Source: Rossellomorea sp. BNER
GTDB lineage: Bacteria > Bacillota > Bacilli > Bacillales > Bacillaceae_B
Assembly: GCA_024213275.1 (NCBI GenBank)
Contig: JANAVG010000003.1
Span: 310,001-374,000 of the forward strand
Reading direction: 5' to 3'
DNA length: 64,000 nucleotides
Shown here: piece after piece, positions 55,839 to 63,957 of the stretch
Layout: the number at the start of each line of letters is the position of its first letter
Numbering within the stretch: position 1 is the first letter of the stretch
Program-made: the position numbers and the translations under genes
Notes under the pieces: generated by a model
What the model was told of the DNA's origin: nothing
The model's input: only the letters and a program-made list of their open reading frames with translations
The model's database searches: none

Positions 55839-55956
55839 GGGCTGTCCAAAAATCAAGGTGTCAGGAACCACAACTTCCATATGTATAAGAAACTTTCCAG
55901 TCACCTTCTATCTATGGACAATCATAGTGGTCCCTGGCCCCTTATTGGACAGCGCC
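55839..55956. repeat. MITE-like element, family B, full copy
   Basis: Ends GGGCTGTCCAAAAATC and TTATTGGACAGCGCC. Internal GGTGTCAGGAACCACAACTT and AGTGGTCCCTGGCCCC. Length 118 bp, between convergent genes. Confidence 0.8.
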
Positions 55957-55985
55957 TTGATTGGTTCCAGACCAATCAGAAAGCA

Positions 55986-57779
55986 CTAAATCATTTTCTC
56001 AGTAATCATTAAATACTCATTAATGGCATCCATGGTTGGTTGGATGGATGCTTCCCAAAAACTTTTTTCTGTAATATCTTGATTGAGGTAACGTTCGGCA
56101 AGTTGTTCGACTGTCATTCTGCCTGAATTTCGCAGGAGCTCATCGTAGCGTTCTGTGAACTGCTGACCCTGCTTTTTAGCCAATGCATAAATTCCATTAC
56201 TAAATAAGAAGCCAATTGTGTATGGGATGTTATAGAAAGCTTGCTCTGTACTATAAAAATGGGAGATGGTCATCCAGTTATATGGGTTTATCTCGGTTAA
56301 TGTATCTCCATATAGATCGGTTTGTATTTCTTGCATCAATTTTGTCATATCTTCTGCCGTCAATAGTCCATTTTTTCTTGCTTCATAAAGTTTTAATTCA
56401 AATTCAAACATAGAAGGGACTACACCGATATATTTTAATCCATTTGAGATTTTCATTTCGAGTAAGGATAGCTTTTCATCACCATTTTTGGCACGGGCGA
56501 TTGCAGCATCAAGCACTAAATTTTCTGTGAAAGTGGATGCTGTCTCTGCTACACTGGTTCCTTTTTGCTGTGAAAACGCAGGTTCCTCATGCAATATATA
56601 ATTATGGTAAGCATGTCCAAGTTCATGTGCGAGTGTCACCACATCTTGATAGCTCCCGCTAAAGGTAAGAAAAATTCGGCTTACCTTCGCTAGTGGCATT
56701 GATGCACAAAAAGCACCGTGCATCTTATCAGTTCGATCTTCGGCTTCAATCCATCCTTCATTAAAAGCCTTCTCAGCAAACAAGCCTAGTTTCTCGCTAA
56801 AGCGATGAAATTGAGTAATGACAATTTCAGCCGCTTCTTCGTAGGAAATTTTTATATTAGTAGTGAAACTAGGAGCCATTATGTCATACCATCCTAAATG
56901 ATCCATTTTTGAAACTTGAGATTTCCGCTGTATGAATGTTTTGATCACATCTTTATGGTCCTTTACAGTTGAAACCAAAGCACGTAAAGATTGTTCGTTC
57001 ATTCTATTTTGCTCCAATGATTCTTTCAGAAGATTATTCCATCCACGCTTTTTGTAAATATCTAATCTAAAGCCAGTGATGTGATTAAGAATAGAGGCGA
57101 AAGCATCTGCATGTTTTTCAGAGACCTTCATAATAGAACGAGCGGTTTTTTGGCGAATGGATCGATCGTTTGAAAACATCGCCTGATTTAACGCTTGACC
57201 AATAGATAGTACCTTATCTGTTTCAACGGGGATTTCGAGCTTGGACATTAATAGCGCATAATGATCTTCCCATCCGGAAAAACCATTAACAGATAAATCA
57301 TTAATCATGATTTCCATTTCTGCCGGTAATTTATTTTTCATATGTAATTTTCGTTCTTCTAAATAAAACTGGTATGTCTTCACTTCATCGTTTTCAAGTA
57401 AACTTGACCATACCTCTTCTGGAATTCTTTCTAGTAATTGGTCAAGTTCTACTACAAGGGAAGCTAAATTTGCTTTAATTTTTGAGCTTTCTGTTAGTAA
57501 ATTAGACACACTTTCATTTTTTACATCTTCAGAATAAACACAAATAAGGTAATCATCTACCTCAAGGGAACCACTTATTACGTATTGAATAGATTGAAAA
57601 AGGTTTACTAAAACAGGGATATTGCTTCTTTCAATGGGTAAATCAAAACGATTGATCTTTTCATTTAGTTGTTCAATATCAATATTAATCTGAGACATGA
57701 TTTCTTTTAGCTTCTGAGACTCCGCTTCGCCAGCGTATAGTGAACTAAGATTCCAATTCTCACTAATGGTTTGCTCCAT
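55986..57779 (-). CDS. pepF: Oligoendopeptidase F (M3 family)
   Basis: A 597-residue zinc peptidase of the family's normal length. The catalytic motif HELGH is at His385-His389 (VTLAHELGHAYHNY), with the third ligand Glu in ASTFTENLVLDA downstream. It has no signal peptide, so it acts in the cytoplasm on oligopeptides. ATG 57779 follows GGGAGGAATT. It is the last gene before the 57780-58006 gap, which holds no gene. Confidence 0.95.
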   Translation of the reverse strand: MEQTISENWNLSSLYAGEAESQKLKEIMSQINIDIEQLNEKINRFDLPIERSNIPVLVNLFQSIQYVISGSLEVDDYLICVYSEDVKNESVSNLLTESSKIKANLASLVVELDQLLERIPEEVWSSLLENDEVKTYQFYLEERKLHMKNKLPAEMEIMINDLSVNGFSGWEDHYALLMSKLEIPVETDKVLSIGQALNQAMFSNDRSIRQKTARSIMKVSEKHADAFASILNHITGFRLDIYKKRGWNNLLKESLEQNRMNEQSLRALVSTVKDHKDVIKTFIQRKSQVSKMDHLGWYDIMAPSFTTNIKISYEEAAEIVITQFHRFSEKLGLFAEKAFNEGWIEAEDRTDKMHGAFCASMPLAKVSRIFLTFSGSYQDVVTLAHELGHAYHNYILHEEPAFSQQKGTSVAETASTFTENLVLDAAIARAKNGDEKLSLLEMKISNGLKYIGVVPSMFEFELKLYEARKNGLLTAEDMTKLMQEIQTDLYGDTLTEINPYNWMTISHFYSTEQAFYNIPYTIGFLFSNGIYALAKKQGQQFTERYDELLRNSGRMTVEQLAERYLNQDITEKSFWEASIQPTMDAINEYLMITEKMI

Positions 57780-58006
57780 GTTTAATTCCTCCCAAAATTT
57801 TACTACTATTTAAGTATAAAATAAATTCAGATAATTTTCATCCACCTTAGGACTGACTAAAGAAAGAGATGCAATTGAATGAAATTTAGTAATATTCTCT
57901 CGCCTGAAATATGGTTATTTGGTACTTAATTCCATTATTATGATATTCTTAAATTATATGGTTTAGAATTTCTAAATTATATAAGGTATTTTTGTTTACT
58001 TTGTTT

Positions 58007-58168
58007 ATGCAAACACCCACATGTATGGGTTGTAATAAAGAGGTAAAGGGGAACGATGAGGTTTATGTAAAGATGCGTTATCCCGAAAGAAGAGGTAGGA
58101 CAGAAATAAGAGCATTTTTGCAGAATGAAGGAAAGTTCCTATGTAATGATTGCTATATTAAGAGGTGA
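58007..58168 (+). CDS. Small zinc-ribbon-like protein (53 residues)
   Basis: ATG 58007 and TGA 58166-58168. Two cysteine pairs, CMGC near residue 6-9 and CNDC near 46-49, are separated by a VYVKMRYPERRGRTEIRAFL segment. This resembles a small conserved family of Bacillus often misnamed as Fe3+-hydroxamate transporter. It probably binds zinc. It overlaps the ribosome region of the next gene. Confidence 0.6.
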   Translation: MQTPTCMGCNKEVKGNDEVYVKMRYPERRGRTEIRAFLQNEGKFLCNDCYIKR

Positions 58169-58174
58169 TATGAA

Positions 58175-58369
58175 GTGAGAAAACATTCTTTAGCAGGGAA
58201 AATTACATTTTGGATGGGGTTTTTATTTTTCATTATTGGCTGTAGTTCACTTCTTGGTCCAATGGGCTATTCTTCTCTTGTACCAAATCATACCCTTGCG
58301 ATAGTATACATAGCCCTTGGGATCTCCCTGCTATTATCATCGAATTTTTATAAGAAAGAAAATGAGTAG
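58175..58369 (+). CDS. Small membrane protein (64 residues)
   Basis: GTG 58175 follows AGAGGTGATATGAA. Two hydrophobic segments (about residues 10-28 and 39-56) with a Lys-rich tail. It follows the zinc-ribbon gene by 6 bases, so the two are likely co-transcribed. Unknown function. Confidence 0.55.
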   Translation: MRKHSLAGKITFWMGFLFFIIGCSSLLGPMGYSSLVPNHTLAIVYIALGISLLLSSNFYKKENE

Positions 58370-58570
58370 TTGGGACTTCCTATTCTCCATTGAAAGATTT
58401 TCGAATTTTTCTACAAGATTAAGAGGGAATTTCAATTTTATATAGAATATATGTTCTATAGGAAATATCAATGGCGTTCAAATAGTGCCAAAAGAGATCT
58501 TCGGCTTATTGAATTGCTTAAAAGAAAATGTTAGTGAAACTATCTCATCCTAAAGTTTGGAGTTCGAATA

Positions 58571-58777
58571 ATGAAAAATAATCCTAAAGTAAAAGAAAGA
58601 TATTTTCTCTTCCTTTTAGTATTTTCTCTCATTGGGCTGCTTGTAAAACTATATGATTATAGTCAATCCAATCATCAATCGTTTTTCTCAATGGAAATTG
58701 TCATATTAATCATACTAATTCTTATAAGCTCAATAGGTTTGATGAAAATAAAGAAACGGCAAAATAACAAATACTAG
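58571..58777 (+). CDS. Small membrane protein (68 residues)
   Basis: ATG 58571 follows TTTGGAG by eight bases. Two hydrophobic segments (about 10-26 and 41-58), basic at both ends. Not recognised. Upstream gap 58370-58570 holds no gene. Confidence 0.5.
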   Translation: MKNNPKVKERYFLFLLVFSLIGLLVKLYDYSQSNHQSFFSMEIVILIILILISSIGLMKIKKRQNNKY

Positions 58778-58859
58778 CAAATGGCGATAAATAGCTTGCT
58801 AAAATGGCTTCTAATTTGTGAAACATAGAGTTGCTATATATCATTTGGAGGAATATTGA

Positions 58860-59399
58860 ATGCTAACCAGTGAAAATATTTATATCAGACCTTTCGTTGA
58901 AGATGATGCCGAGGAACTCGTTCATTTTCAAATTAAAAACCGGAAATTTTTTGAGAAGTTTGCCATGATACGTGACAATGACTTTTATACTCTAGATGTT
59001 CAAAAACAATCGATTCTAGATGCTCGAAAACTAGCTGAAGAAGATAAAGACTATCAGTTTGGGATCTTTCTGAACGATCACAATCAACTGATTGGAACGA
59101 TCAATTTATTTGGGGTTCTTCGTGGCTCCCTTCAAAACTGTTTTATCGGTTATTTTCTAGACAAAAAGCATAATGGGAAAGGATATACGACCGAAGCTGT
59201 AAAATTAATGGTTGAATATGCATTCGAAAAGCTTCACATACACCGTATTGAAGCGGGTGTCATTCCTCATAATATTGGCTCCATAAGAGTTTTAGAAAAA
59301 GCAGGCTTCCATAAAGAAGGAATCGCCATTAAAAATGTGAAAATAAACGGAAGATGGGAAGATCATCAGGTTCTTGCCATTATTAATCCCACCGATTGA
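58860..59399 (+). CDS. GNAT acetyltransferase, RimJ/RimL type (YjcK-like)
   Basis: A 179-residue product with the CoA loop KKHNGKGYTTEAVKLMVEY near 102-120 and the RimJ/L-type end NIGSIRVLEKAGFHKEGIA near 138-156. ATG 58860 follows TTGGAGGAA. These enzymes acetylate ribosomal-protein N-termini or other amines; the real substrate is uncertain. Confidence 0.88.
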   Translation: MLTSENIYIRPFVEDDAEELVHFQIKNRKFFEKFAMIRDNDFYTLDVQKQSILDARKLAEEDKDYQFGIFLNDHNQLIGTINLFGVLRGSLQNCFIGYFLDKKHNGKGYTTEAVKLMVEYAFEKLHIHRIEAGVIPHNIGSIRVLEKAGFHKEGIAIKNVKINGRWEDHQVLAIINPTD

Positions 59400-59404
59400 G
59401 TTAT

Positions 59405-59422
59405 GGGGGCTGTCCATATAAA
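59405..59422. repeat. Left-end fragment of a family B element
   Basis: GGGGGCTGTCCATATAAAAGC after the GNAT stop codon resembles the left end of family B; the rest is absent. Confidence 0.35.
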
Positions 59423-59440
59423 AGCTATGATCTAATGGAA

Positions 59441-59476
59441 AGCGTTTCTGTTCATTACAGATTCGCTTTTTTTTTT
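59441..59476 (+). terminator. Intrinsic terminator after the GNAT gene
   Basis: AGCG and CTGT pair with ACAG and CGCT, followed by ten T residues. Confidence 0.7.
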
Positions 59477-59546
59477 GTAGTGAAACTTTTTTTATATATG
59501 AACGTATATGAATATAAGAACTAATTCTTGCACAAGTGGTGATTAA

Positions 59547-59732
59547 ATGATTAACGGTAAAATTAGAATGGCTTTATTCACTGGTATCTTTGTTGGAATA
59601 ATCGTGATTATTTCCGAATATATGATTCCACTAAAAAATTCAAACCTCATCATTTCATTACTCATTGCAGGGGGTTCAGCTTTGGTTGGTGGTTTAATTA
59701 GCATCAAGCTTTTTTTGAAGGAAAGTAGATAA
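59547..59732 (+). CDS. Small membrane protein (61 residues)
   Basis: ATG 59547 after AGTGGTGATTAA. Two hydrophobic segments: IRMALFTGIFVGIIVIISEY and a glycine-rich LLIAGGSALVGGLISIKL. Probably first of a three-gene unit with the next two genes. Confidence 0.5.
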   Translation: MINGKIRMALFTGIFVGIIVIISEYMIPLKNSNLIISLLIAGGSALVGGLISIKLFLKESR

Positions 59733-59783
59733 ATAATTCATGACTCTGCTTTAAATCTAGAGTAGATGAGGTGTGTTTGAAAT

Positions 59784-60173
59784 ATGACTAAATTTATAGA
59801 GAATCAATATGAAAGAATTCAATGGTTTACTTTAATAGCAGGATTAATAGTTTTTTTCTTTTTCAAAGATTATATAACAATCATTATATTGTTGTATTTG
59901 ATCGTTAGAGCCATAAAGCATCGCGAAAAAATTAAAGATAGTCTTGCTAAGATGTCTATGAAAGAAAAATGGGTTCGTAGTATTGGATTTATTATCTTAA
60001 TCGTTTTGTTAACAGCAATCATAATGAATACATTGGGTCCCTTAGACGCTTTTGGGGTACCAACCTGGTTATTGTATGTGTATATATTTCTTGTCATTAA
60101 TATTATATCGATAGGTTATGCCTACATAGTGAAAAGGATTATGAAAAAAATGCAATTGAGAAAGAGTGAGTAA
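59784..60173 (+). CDS. Membrane protein (129 residues)
   Basis: ATG 59784 after GAGGTGTG. Three to four hydrophobic segments (about residues 15-27, 31-43, 66-84, 95-116). A basic loop (AIKHREKIKDSLAKMS) lies between the second and third. It ends 2 bases before the next gene, so co-translation is likely. Not recognised. Confidence 0.6.
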   Translation: MTKFIENQYERIQWFTLIAGLIVFFFFKDYITIIILLYLIVRAIKHREKIKDSLAKMSMKEKWVRSIGFIILIVLLTAIIMNTLGPLDAFGVPTWLLYVYIFLVINIISIGYAYIVKRIMKKMQLRKSE

Positions 60174-60175
60174 CA

Positions 60176-61591
60176 ATGTTATTAGATGAATTGAGAAAGA
60201 GAGCGTTACATATTGGTGACGTCACAAAAGAATATGAGCTTCTGATGGAAGATATAAATGAAGAAGACGCGGTTTTTGTATGGAAGTATAAGGAGAATGA
60301 AGAACGTGGTATCTTTGTCGAGCTTAAAGTGGATGACGGAAGTTTGATTAATTATAGTAAAGATTTGAATTCTGATAGTGGAACTTCAAGTTACATAGAA
60401 GAGCAATTAAGGGGGATAGCGTTGGAATTTGTTAAAAGGCAACATCCTGATGCACCTGAATTTTTCACTATGAAAGAGTGGGAAAAAATCGGAGAGAATA
60501 AGTATAGACTTTCATATGTTCAAACTGAATTTCATCTTCCACTTCCTTTTTCAGGTTTTTATATCGAGATTACTGTCAACGGGGAAATCATAAATTTCCG
60601 CTATTATGGAAAAGCAGTGAATGTCCAAATTCCTAACTCAGTCGTAGATAAAGATATGGTTATGAAAGAATATTTAGCTGAACTTGATTTCGAACTTCTT
60701 ATATCAGAGATTAGCAGTGATATTTATGTTGAAGGGGATAATCTTCCACATCTTGTGTATGAGCCATCTCTACCATTTCGCTTTTATCCAGGCAATGGGG
60801 ATAAAAAGGCACTAGAGTTTGAAGAAGAAGATGAGGGTGTAGAACGGTTAGAAAAAGTCACTAAACCTAAAGAGGAACTAGATGTTACGATTGATGAACT
60901 AATTGGTTTTGATGAAAATAAATTTAAAAAAGTCCGGGAACAAGATATGGGAGATGTAACAGGAACCGTTTGGCAGTTAGAAAACAACAAAGAGGATAAA
61001 GAAAATGATTTTACCATTGAAGCTTATTTTAAAAGAAGAAATGACAACACATTGAAAATCTTTCGGAATAATGAGACAGGTATCATTCACGGAATCGTTT
61101 CATTTCTAGAAAGAGAAGGCGAGAAGTCGCTGACTTATCAAAAATGTAAAGATGTGGCATTGAGGTTTTTATTTAGCATCTACCCTAGGGCAGATCGATT
61201 TTTTAGAATAATAGAGAAGGATAATAGTCAAGAGGTTAACAACAACCTTTATCACTATGAATTTCGCCTTTTTTACAATGAAATACCCATTCGATTCGGC
61301 TCAATCAGAGTCGGTGTGAACAGAACAACTGGAATCATTGATTATTACATGGGTCCAGATATTTTTCCTGAAACATTATCGAATGTAGCAGCAAACCCTG
61401 CTATTTCCGAAACTGAAGCAAAAGAAATTTTTTGTGACGAATTTAACATTGAGCTTCAATGGAGAAAAGAATATACAGATGACAATCAATCTTATTATAC
61501 TTTGGCATACACACCCTGTTACCCAGGATTGTCAGGGGGTTTGTCGTTTATCGATGCTCAGACTGGTACGTGTATTATTAATAAGCTTTAG
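60176..61591 (+). CDS. YcdB/YcdC-domain protein
   Basis: ATG 60176 is 2 bases after the previous stop. The 471-residue product is acidic and apparently cytoplasmic, with no signal peptide. It contains two YcdB/YcdC-type (PepSY-like) regions. The first is around residues 80-170 (FHLPLPFSGFYIEITVNGEI), the second around 310-410 (YEFRLFYNEIPIRFGSIRVG, TTGIIDYY). Relatives are usually exported and attached to the cell surface; absence of a signal here is unusual. A charged linker (EEEDEGVERLEKVTKPKEEL) lies between the halves. Confidence 0.75.
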   Translation: MLLDELRKRALHIGDVTKEYELLMEDINEEDAVFVWKYKENEERGIFVELKVDDGSLINYSKDLNSDSGTSSYIEEQLRGIALEFVKRQHPDAPEFFTMKEWEKIGENKYRLSYVQTEFHLPLPFSGFYIEITVNGEIINFRYYGKAVNVQIPNSVVDKDMVMKEYLAELDFELLISEISSDIYVEGDNLPHLVYEPSLPFRFYPGNGDKKALEFEEEDEGVERLEKVTKPKEELDVTIDELIGFDENKFKKVREQDMGDVTGTVWQLENNKEDKENDFTIEAYFKRRNDNTLKIFRNNETGIIHGIVSFLEREGEKSLTYQKCKDVALRFLFSIYPRADRFFRIIEKDNSQEVNNNLYHYEFRLFYNEIPIRFGSIRVGVNRTTGIIDYYMGPDIFPETLSNVAANPAISETEAKEIFCDEFNIELQWRKEYTDDNQSYYTLAYTPCYPGLSGGLSFIDAQTGTCIINKL

Positions 61592-61934
61592 ATCTGGAGA
61601 GCAGTATTTTACTGGTCCATATTCAATTTTTGAGTGAAGTATACCAAAATCACTTCTATGTAATTGAAACAAATAAGGAAGAAAAGTCTTAAGTGTTTTA
61701 ATAAGATAGTTATTTTTTTTTTTTCAAAGTAATGTAAGAGAAGATAGGATACCAGGAAACAAGGAAAATTGTTAGTAATTTGTACTCTGGAAATAGGTAG
61801 TCGTTATGATTACAAGCCCAGTTATAATAAAAGACCATGACCCATGCTCTCCACAGCTATTTTTAACTGTTAATCCTCCTTATCGGCCGACGGCAATTAG
61901 TATGCAATCCTAATAATACATATAATAATGAAAG

Positions 61935-61968
61935 CCATGCGCCGATCTCCCTCGCATGGTTTAAATTT
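61935..61968 (+). terminator. Possible terminator in the 61592-62230 gap
   Basis: CCATGCG pairs with CGCATGG, followed by TTTAAATTTT. The gap also holds a T-rich run near 61709-61725 but no gene. Confidence 0.45.
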
Positions 61969-62089
61969 TGTATTAATATCCAAAAATTGATATTATTATA
62001 CAAATAGAGAGGGCTCCCTAATTTGGCTTTGAAATAAAGTTCGATAATTTATAAAAAAGACTGCTCGTTTATAAAAAAGTTTAATAAAA

Positions 62090-62117
62090 GTCCTGTATTG
62101 ATATGCAGGATTTTTTC
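62090..62117 (+). terminator. Small terminator-like hairpin
   Basis: TCCTG pairs with CAGGA over a 10-base loop, followed by TTTTTT. The stem is only 5 bp. Confidence 0.5.
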
Positions 62118-62230
62118 TTGTTCAGCAATCGGGCCCTTTAATTGAATTAGACTTGCAAGAGAAATTCGATATTTAACAAGGATTATTTGTAGTGATTAGA
62201 GAAATTAATAGCAACTGGGAGGTGGTAAGA

Positions 62231-62581
62231 ATGAAGGTTAAACGAATTGTTGCCAATGTGGAAACACAGGATATTAATAAAGCAAGGTACTTCTACGAGG
62301 AAGTACTTGGACTTGATCAATTAATGAATCTGGAATTTATTTCAACCTACGGCTCGCATGAAAAAATGGACACTCAAATTAGTTTCCTTTCAAAAGGTGG
62401 CTCCGGGGCACCGGTACCTGATTTGTCAATTGAAGTGGATGATCTTGATAATGCACTAGCTCGCATAAAAGAAGCAGGTATTCCAATTGAATATGGACCA
62501 GCCAAGGAGCCATGGGGTGTGCGGCGTTTTTACGTTAGAGATCCGTTCGGGAAACTTGTCAATATTTTAATCCATCTATAA
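62231..62581 (+). CDS. VOC-family (glyoxalase-like) protein
   Basis: Start ATG 62231 follows GGGAGGTGG; the TTG at 62192 has no ribosome site. The 116-residue product has the two-half VOC pattern. IVANVETQDINKARYFYEEV at the N-terminus and VRRFYVRDPFGKLVNILIHL at the end give the usual betaalphabetabetabeta metal-site frame. Members include glyoxalases, dioxygenases and antibiotic-binding proteins; the substrate is unknown. Confidence 0.85.
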   Translation: MKVKRIVANVETQDINKARYFYEEVLGLDQLMNLEFISTYGSHEKMDTQISFLSKGGSGAPVPDLSIEVDDLDNALARIKEAGIPIEYGPAKEPWGVRRFYVRDPFGKLVNILIHL

Positions 62582-62742
62582 ATGAATGCGTTGACAGGCG
62601 TATTTCAAGATCTTACGAACCGTGCGCGACTGGGGAGCAACACAGGTAGTAAATGATCAATCTTTTTTATAAAACCATTGTGGAGGACCATAAATTCATT
62701 CCCCTTTAGTAAAAGGGCAAATAATATAGGTGGAATTTTTTA

Positions 62743-62764
62743 TATTCAACTAAATAGTTGAATA
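62743..62764. promoter_or_regulatory. Palindromic operator 1 upstream of the ArsR gene
   Basis: TATTCAACT and AGTTGAATA, perfect 9-bp arms around AAAT. It resembles the site size bound by SdpR/ArsR-type repressors. Confidence 0.6.
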
Positions 62765-62782
62765 TAAAAAAGAAAACCGTTA

Positions 62783-62804
62783 TATTTAACTACATGGTTA
62801 ACCA
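62783..62804. promoter_or_regulatory. Palindromic operator 2, overlapping the ArsR start codon
   Basis: TATTTAACT and GGTTAACCA, arms matching at 6 of 9 positions. Its centre is 40 bp from operator 1, and it spans the start codon at 62794. Confidence 0.45.
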
Positions 62805-63135
62805 GAATAAAGATAATTTAAATGAAATTTTTCATGCTTTAGCTGATTCAACAAGAAGAGAAATGGTTCATATGATGGCTCAAAAAGAAAGGACAGTTTC
62901 GGAATTAGCAGAGCCTTTTGATATGTCTTTGGCTGCCATTTCAAAGCATATAAAGGTTTTGGAGCGAGCATGTTTAGTCGACAGAAGTGTAAATGGAAGA
63001 ACTCACATATGTCGCTTAAATAACAAATCATTATCCAAAGCTACAGAATGGCTACGTTTTTATGAAAAATTTTGGAGCAATCGTTTTGATCTTCTTGAGA
63101 ATGAGTTATTGAAAGCAAAAAAGAAAGAACATTAA
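62794..63135 (+). CDS. ArsR/SmtB-family repressor (SdpR type)
   Basis: Start ATG 62794 is chosen by alignment to family length; a ribosome site is not clear, and TTG 62758 is unlikely. The 113-residue product has a winged HTH (ADSTRREMVHMMAQKERTVS, then LAAISKHIKVLERACLV) and no metal-binding cysteines. It pairs with a downstream SRPBCC gene, the common SdpR-like ArsR/AHSA1 arrangement. It probably represses both by binding the two palindromes at its own start. Confidence 0.88.
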   Translation: MVNQNKDNLNEIFHALADSTRREMVHMMAQKERTVSELAEPFDMSLAAISKHIKVLERACLVDRSVNGRTHICRLNNKSLSKATEWLRFYEKFWSNRFDLLENELLKAKKKEH

Positions 63136-63156
63136 ATTACATAAAGGAGTATTTAG

Positions 63157-63654
63157 ATGAACAACATTTCAACAACCACTTTAAAAATGATAAGAAATTT
63201 TGATGTAGCACCTGAAAGGGTATTTGATGCATGGTTGAACCCAGAAATGATGAGAAAATGGTTTTTCACATTGGAAGGGACGAATAAGGTGACACAAAAT
63301 AATCCGCAAGTTGGCGGTACTTGGGAAATTGTTGATCATCGGGAAGGAAAGGATTACCGTGCGATTGGGGAGTACCTTGAAATTGATCCTCCGAAAAAAA
63401 TCGTGTTCACTTTTAAAATGCCACAATTCAGCGAATTAGAAGATATGATTACAGTTGAGCTAAAAGAACTCCAACAAGGCTGTGAGATGACGTTCACACA
63501 GGTCATCCATGTTCCTCATGAAGAGAATTGGACAGAGTCCGATATCGAAAAAGCTCTTGGCGAATGGCATGACAGCACTGAACATGGCTGGAATTTAATG
63601 TTTATGGGGCTTAAGGAATTATTGGAGACAGGAAAAATCAGCTATAAAGGTTAA
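63157..63654 (+). CDS. SRPBCC-family protein (AHSA1-like)
   Basis: A 165-residue product with FDVAPERVFDAWLNPEMMRK at the N-terminus, GGTWEIVDHREGKDY near 50 and GWNLMFMGLKELLETG at the end. These are typical of the Aha1/START-like hydrophobic ligand pocket family. It is 21 bases after the ArsR gene, with AAAGGAG before ATG 63157. It may bind the ligand that the repressor responds to; that is inference. Confidence 0.87.
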   Translation: MNNISTTTLKMIRNFDVAPERVFDAWLNPEMMRKWFFTLEGTNKVTQNNPQVGGTWEIVDHREGKDYRAIGEYLEIDPPKKIVFTFKMPQFSELEDMITVELKELQQGCEMTFTQVIHVPHEENWTESDIEKALGEWHDSTEHGWNLMFMGLKELLETGKISYKG

Positions 63655-63659
63655 AAAAA

Positions 63660-63957
63660 GTATTACTCGATACGGGGCTTGAGGCCCTGGTGAAGAAGGT
63701 ACAGTTATACAAGCTGTATTCTCGCTAAAGGGGCAGGAGTTCATGTGTATCTACAGCCATGTTGACCATGAGTTTACGTTTACCCCGTCTTTTTCCATCT
63801 ATCTTACGTGTGATACCGAAGTGGAAATTGACAGCCTATATGATAAAATGATGCAAAATGGCACAGCACTCATGCCTATAAATAACTATGGATTTAGCAA
63901 AAAATTCGGATGGCTGGTTGACCAATTTGGCATATATTGGTAGTTGAACTTGCGAGA
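63660..63957 (+). pseudogene. Decayed VOC/PhnB-like protein gene
   Basis: The residue track reads SITRYGA, an in-frame TGA at 63680-63682, then GPGEEGTVIQAVFSLKGQEF and MCIYSHVDHEFTFTPSFSIY, and ends DQFGIYW with a TAG at 63941-63943 before LNL. The PhnB-like family reads through both stops (Gln is usual at the second) and has an N-terminal part not seen here. Only the C-terminal two-thirds remain, so it is a pseudogene. Confidence 0.7.
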
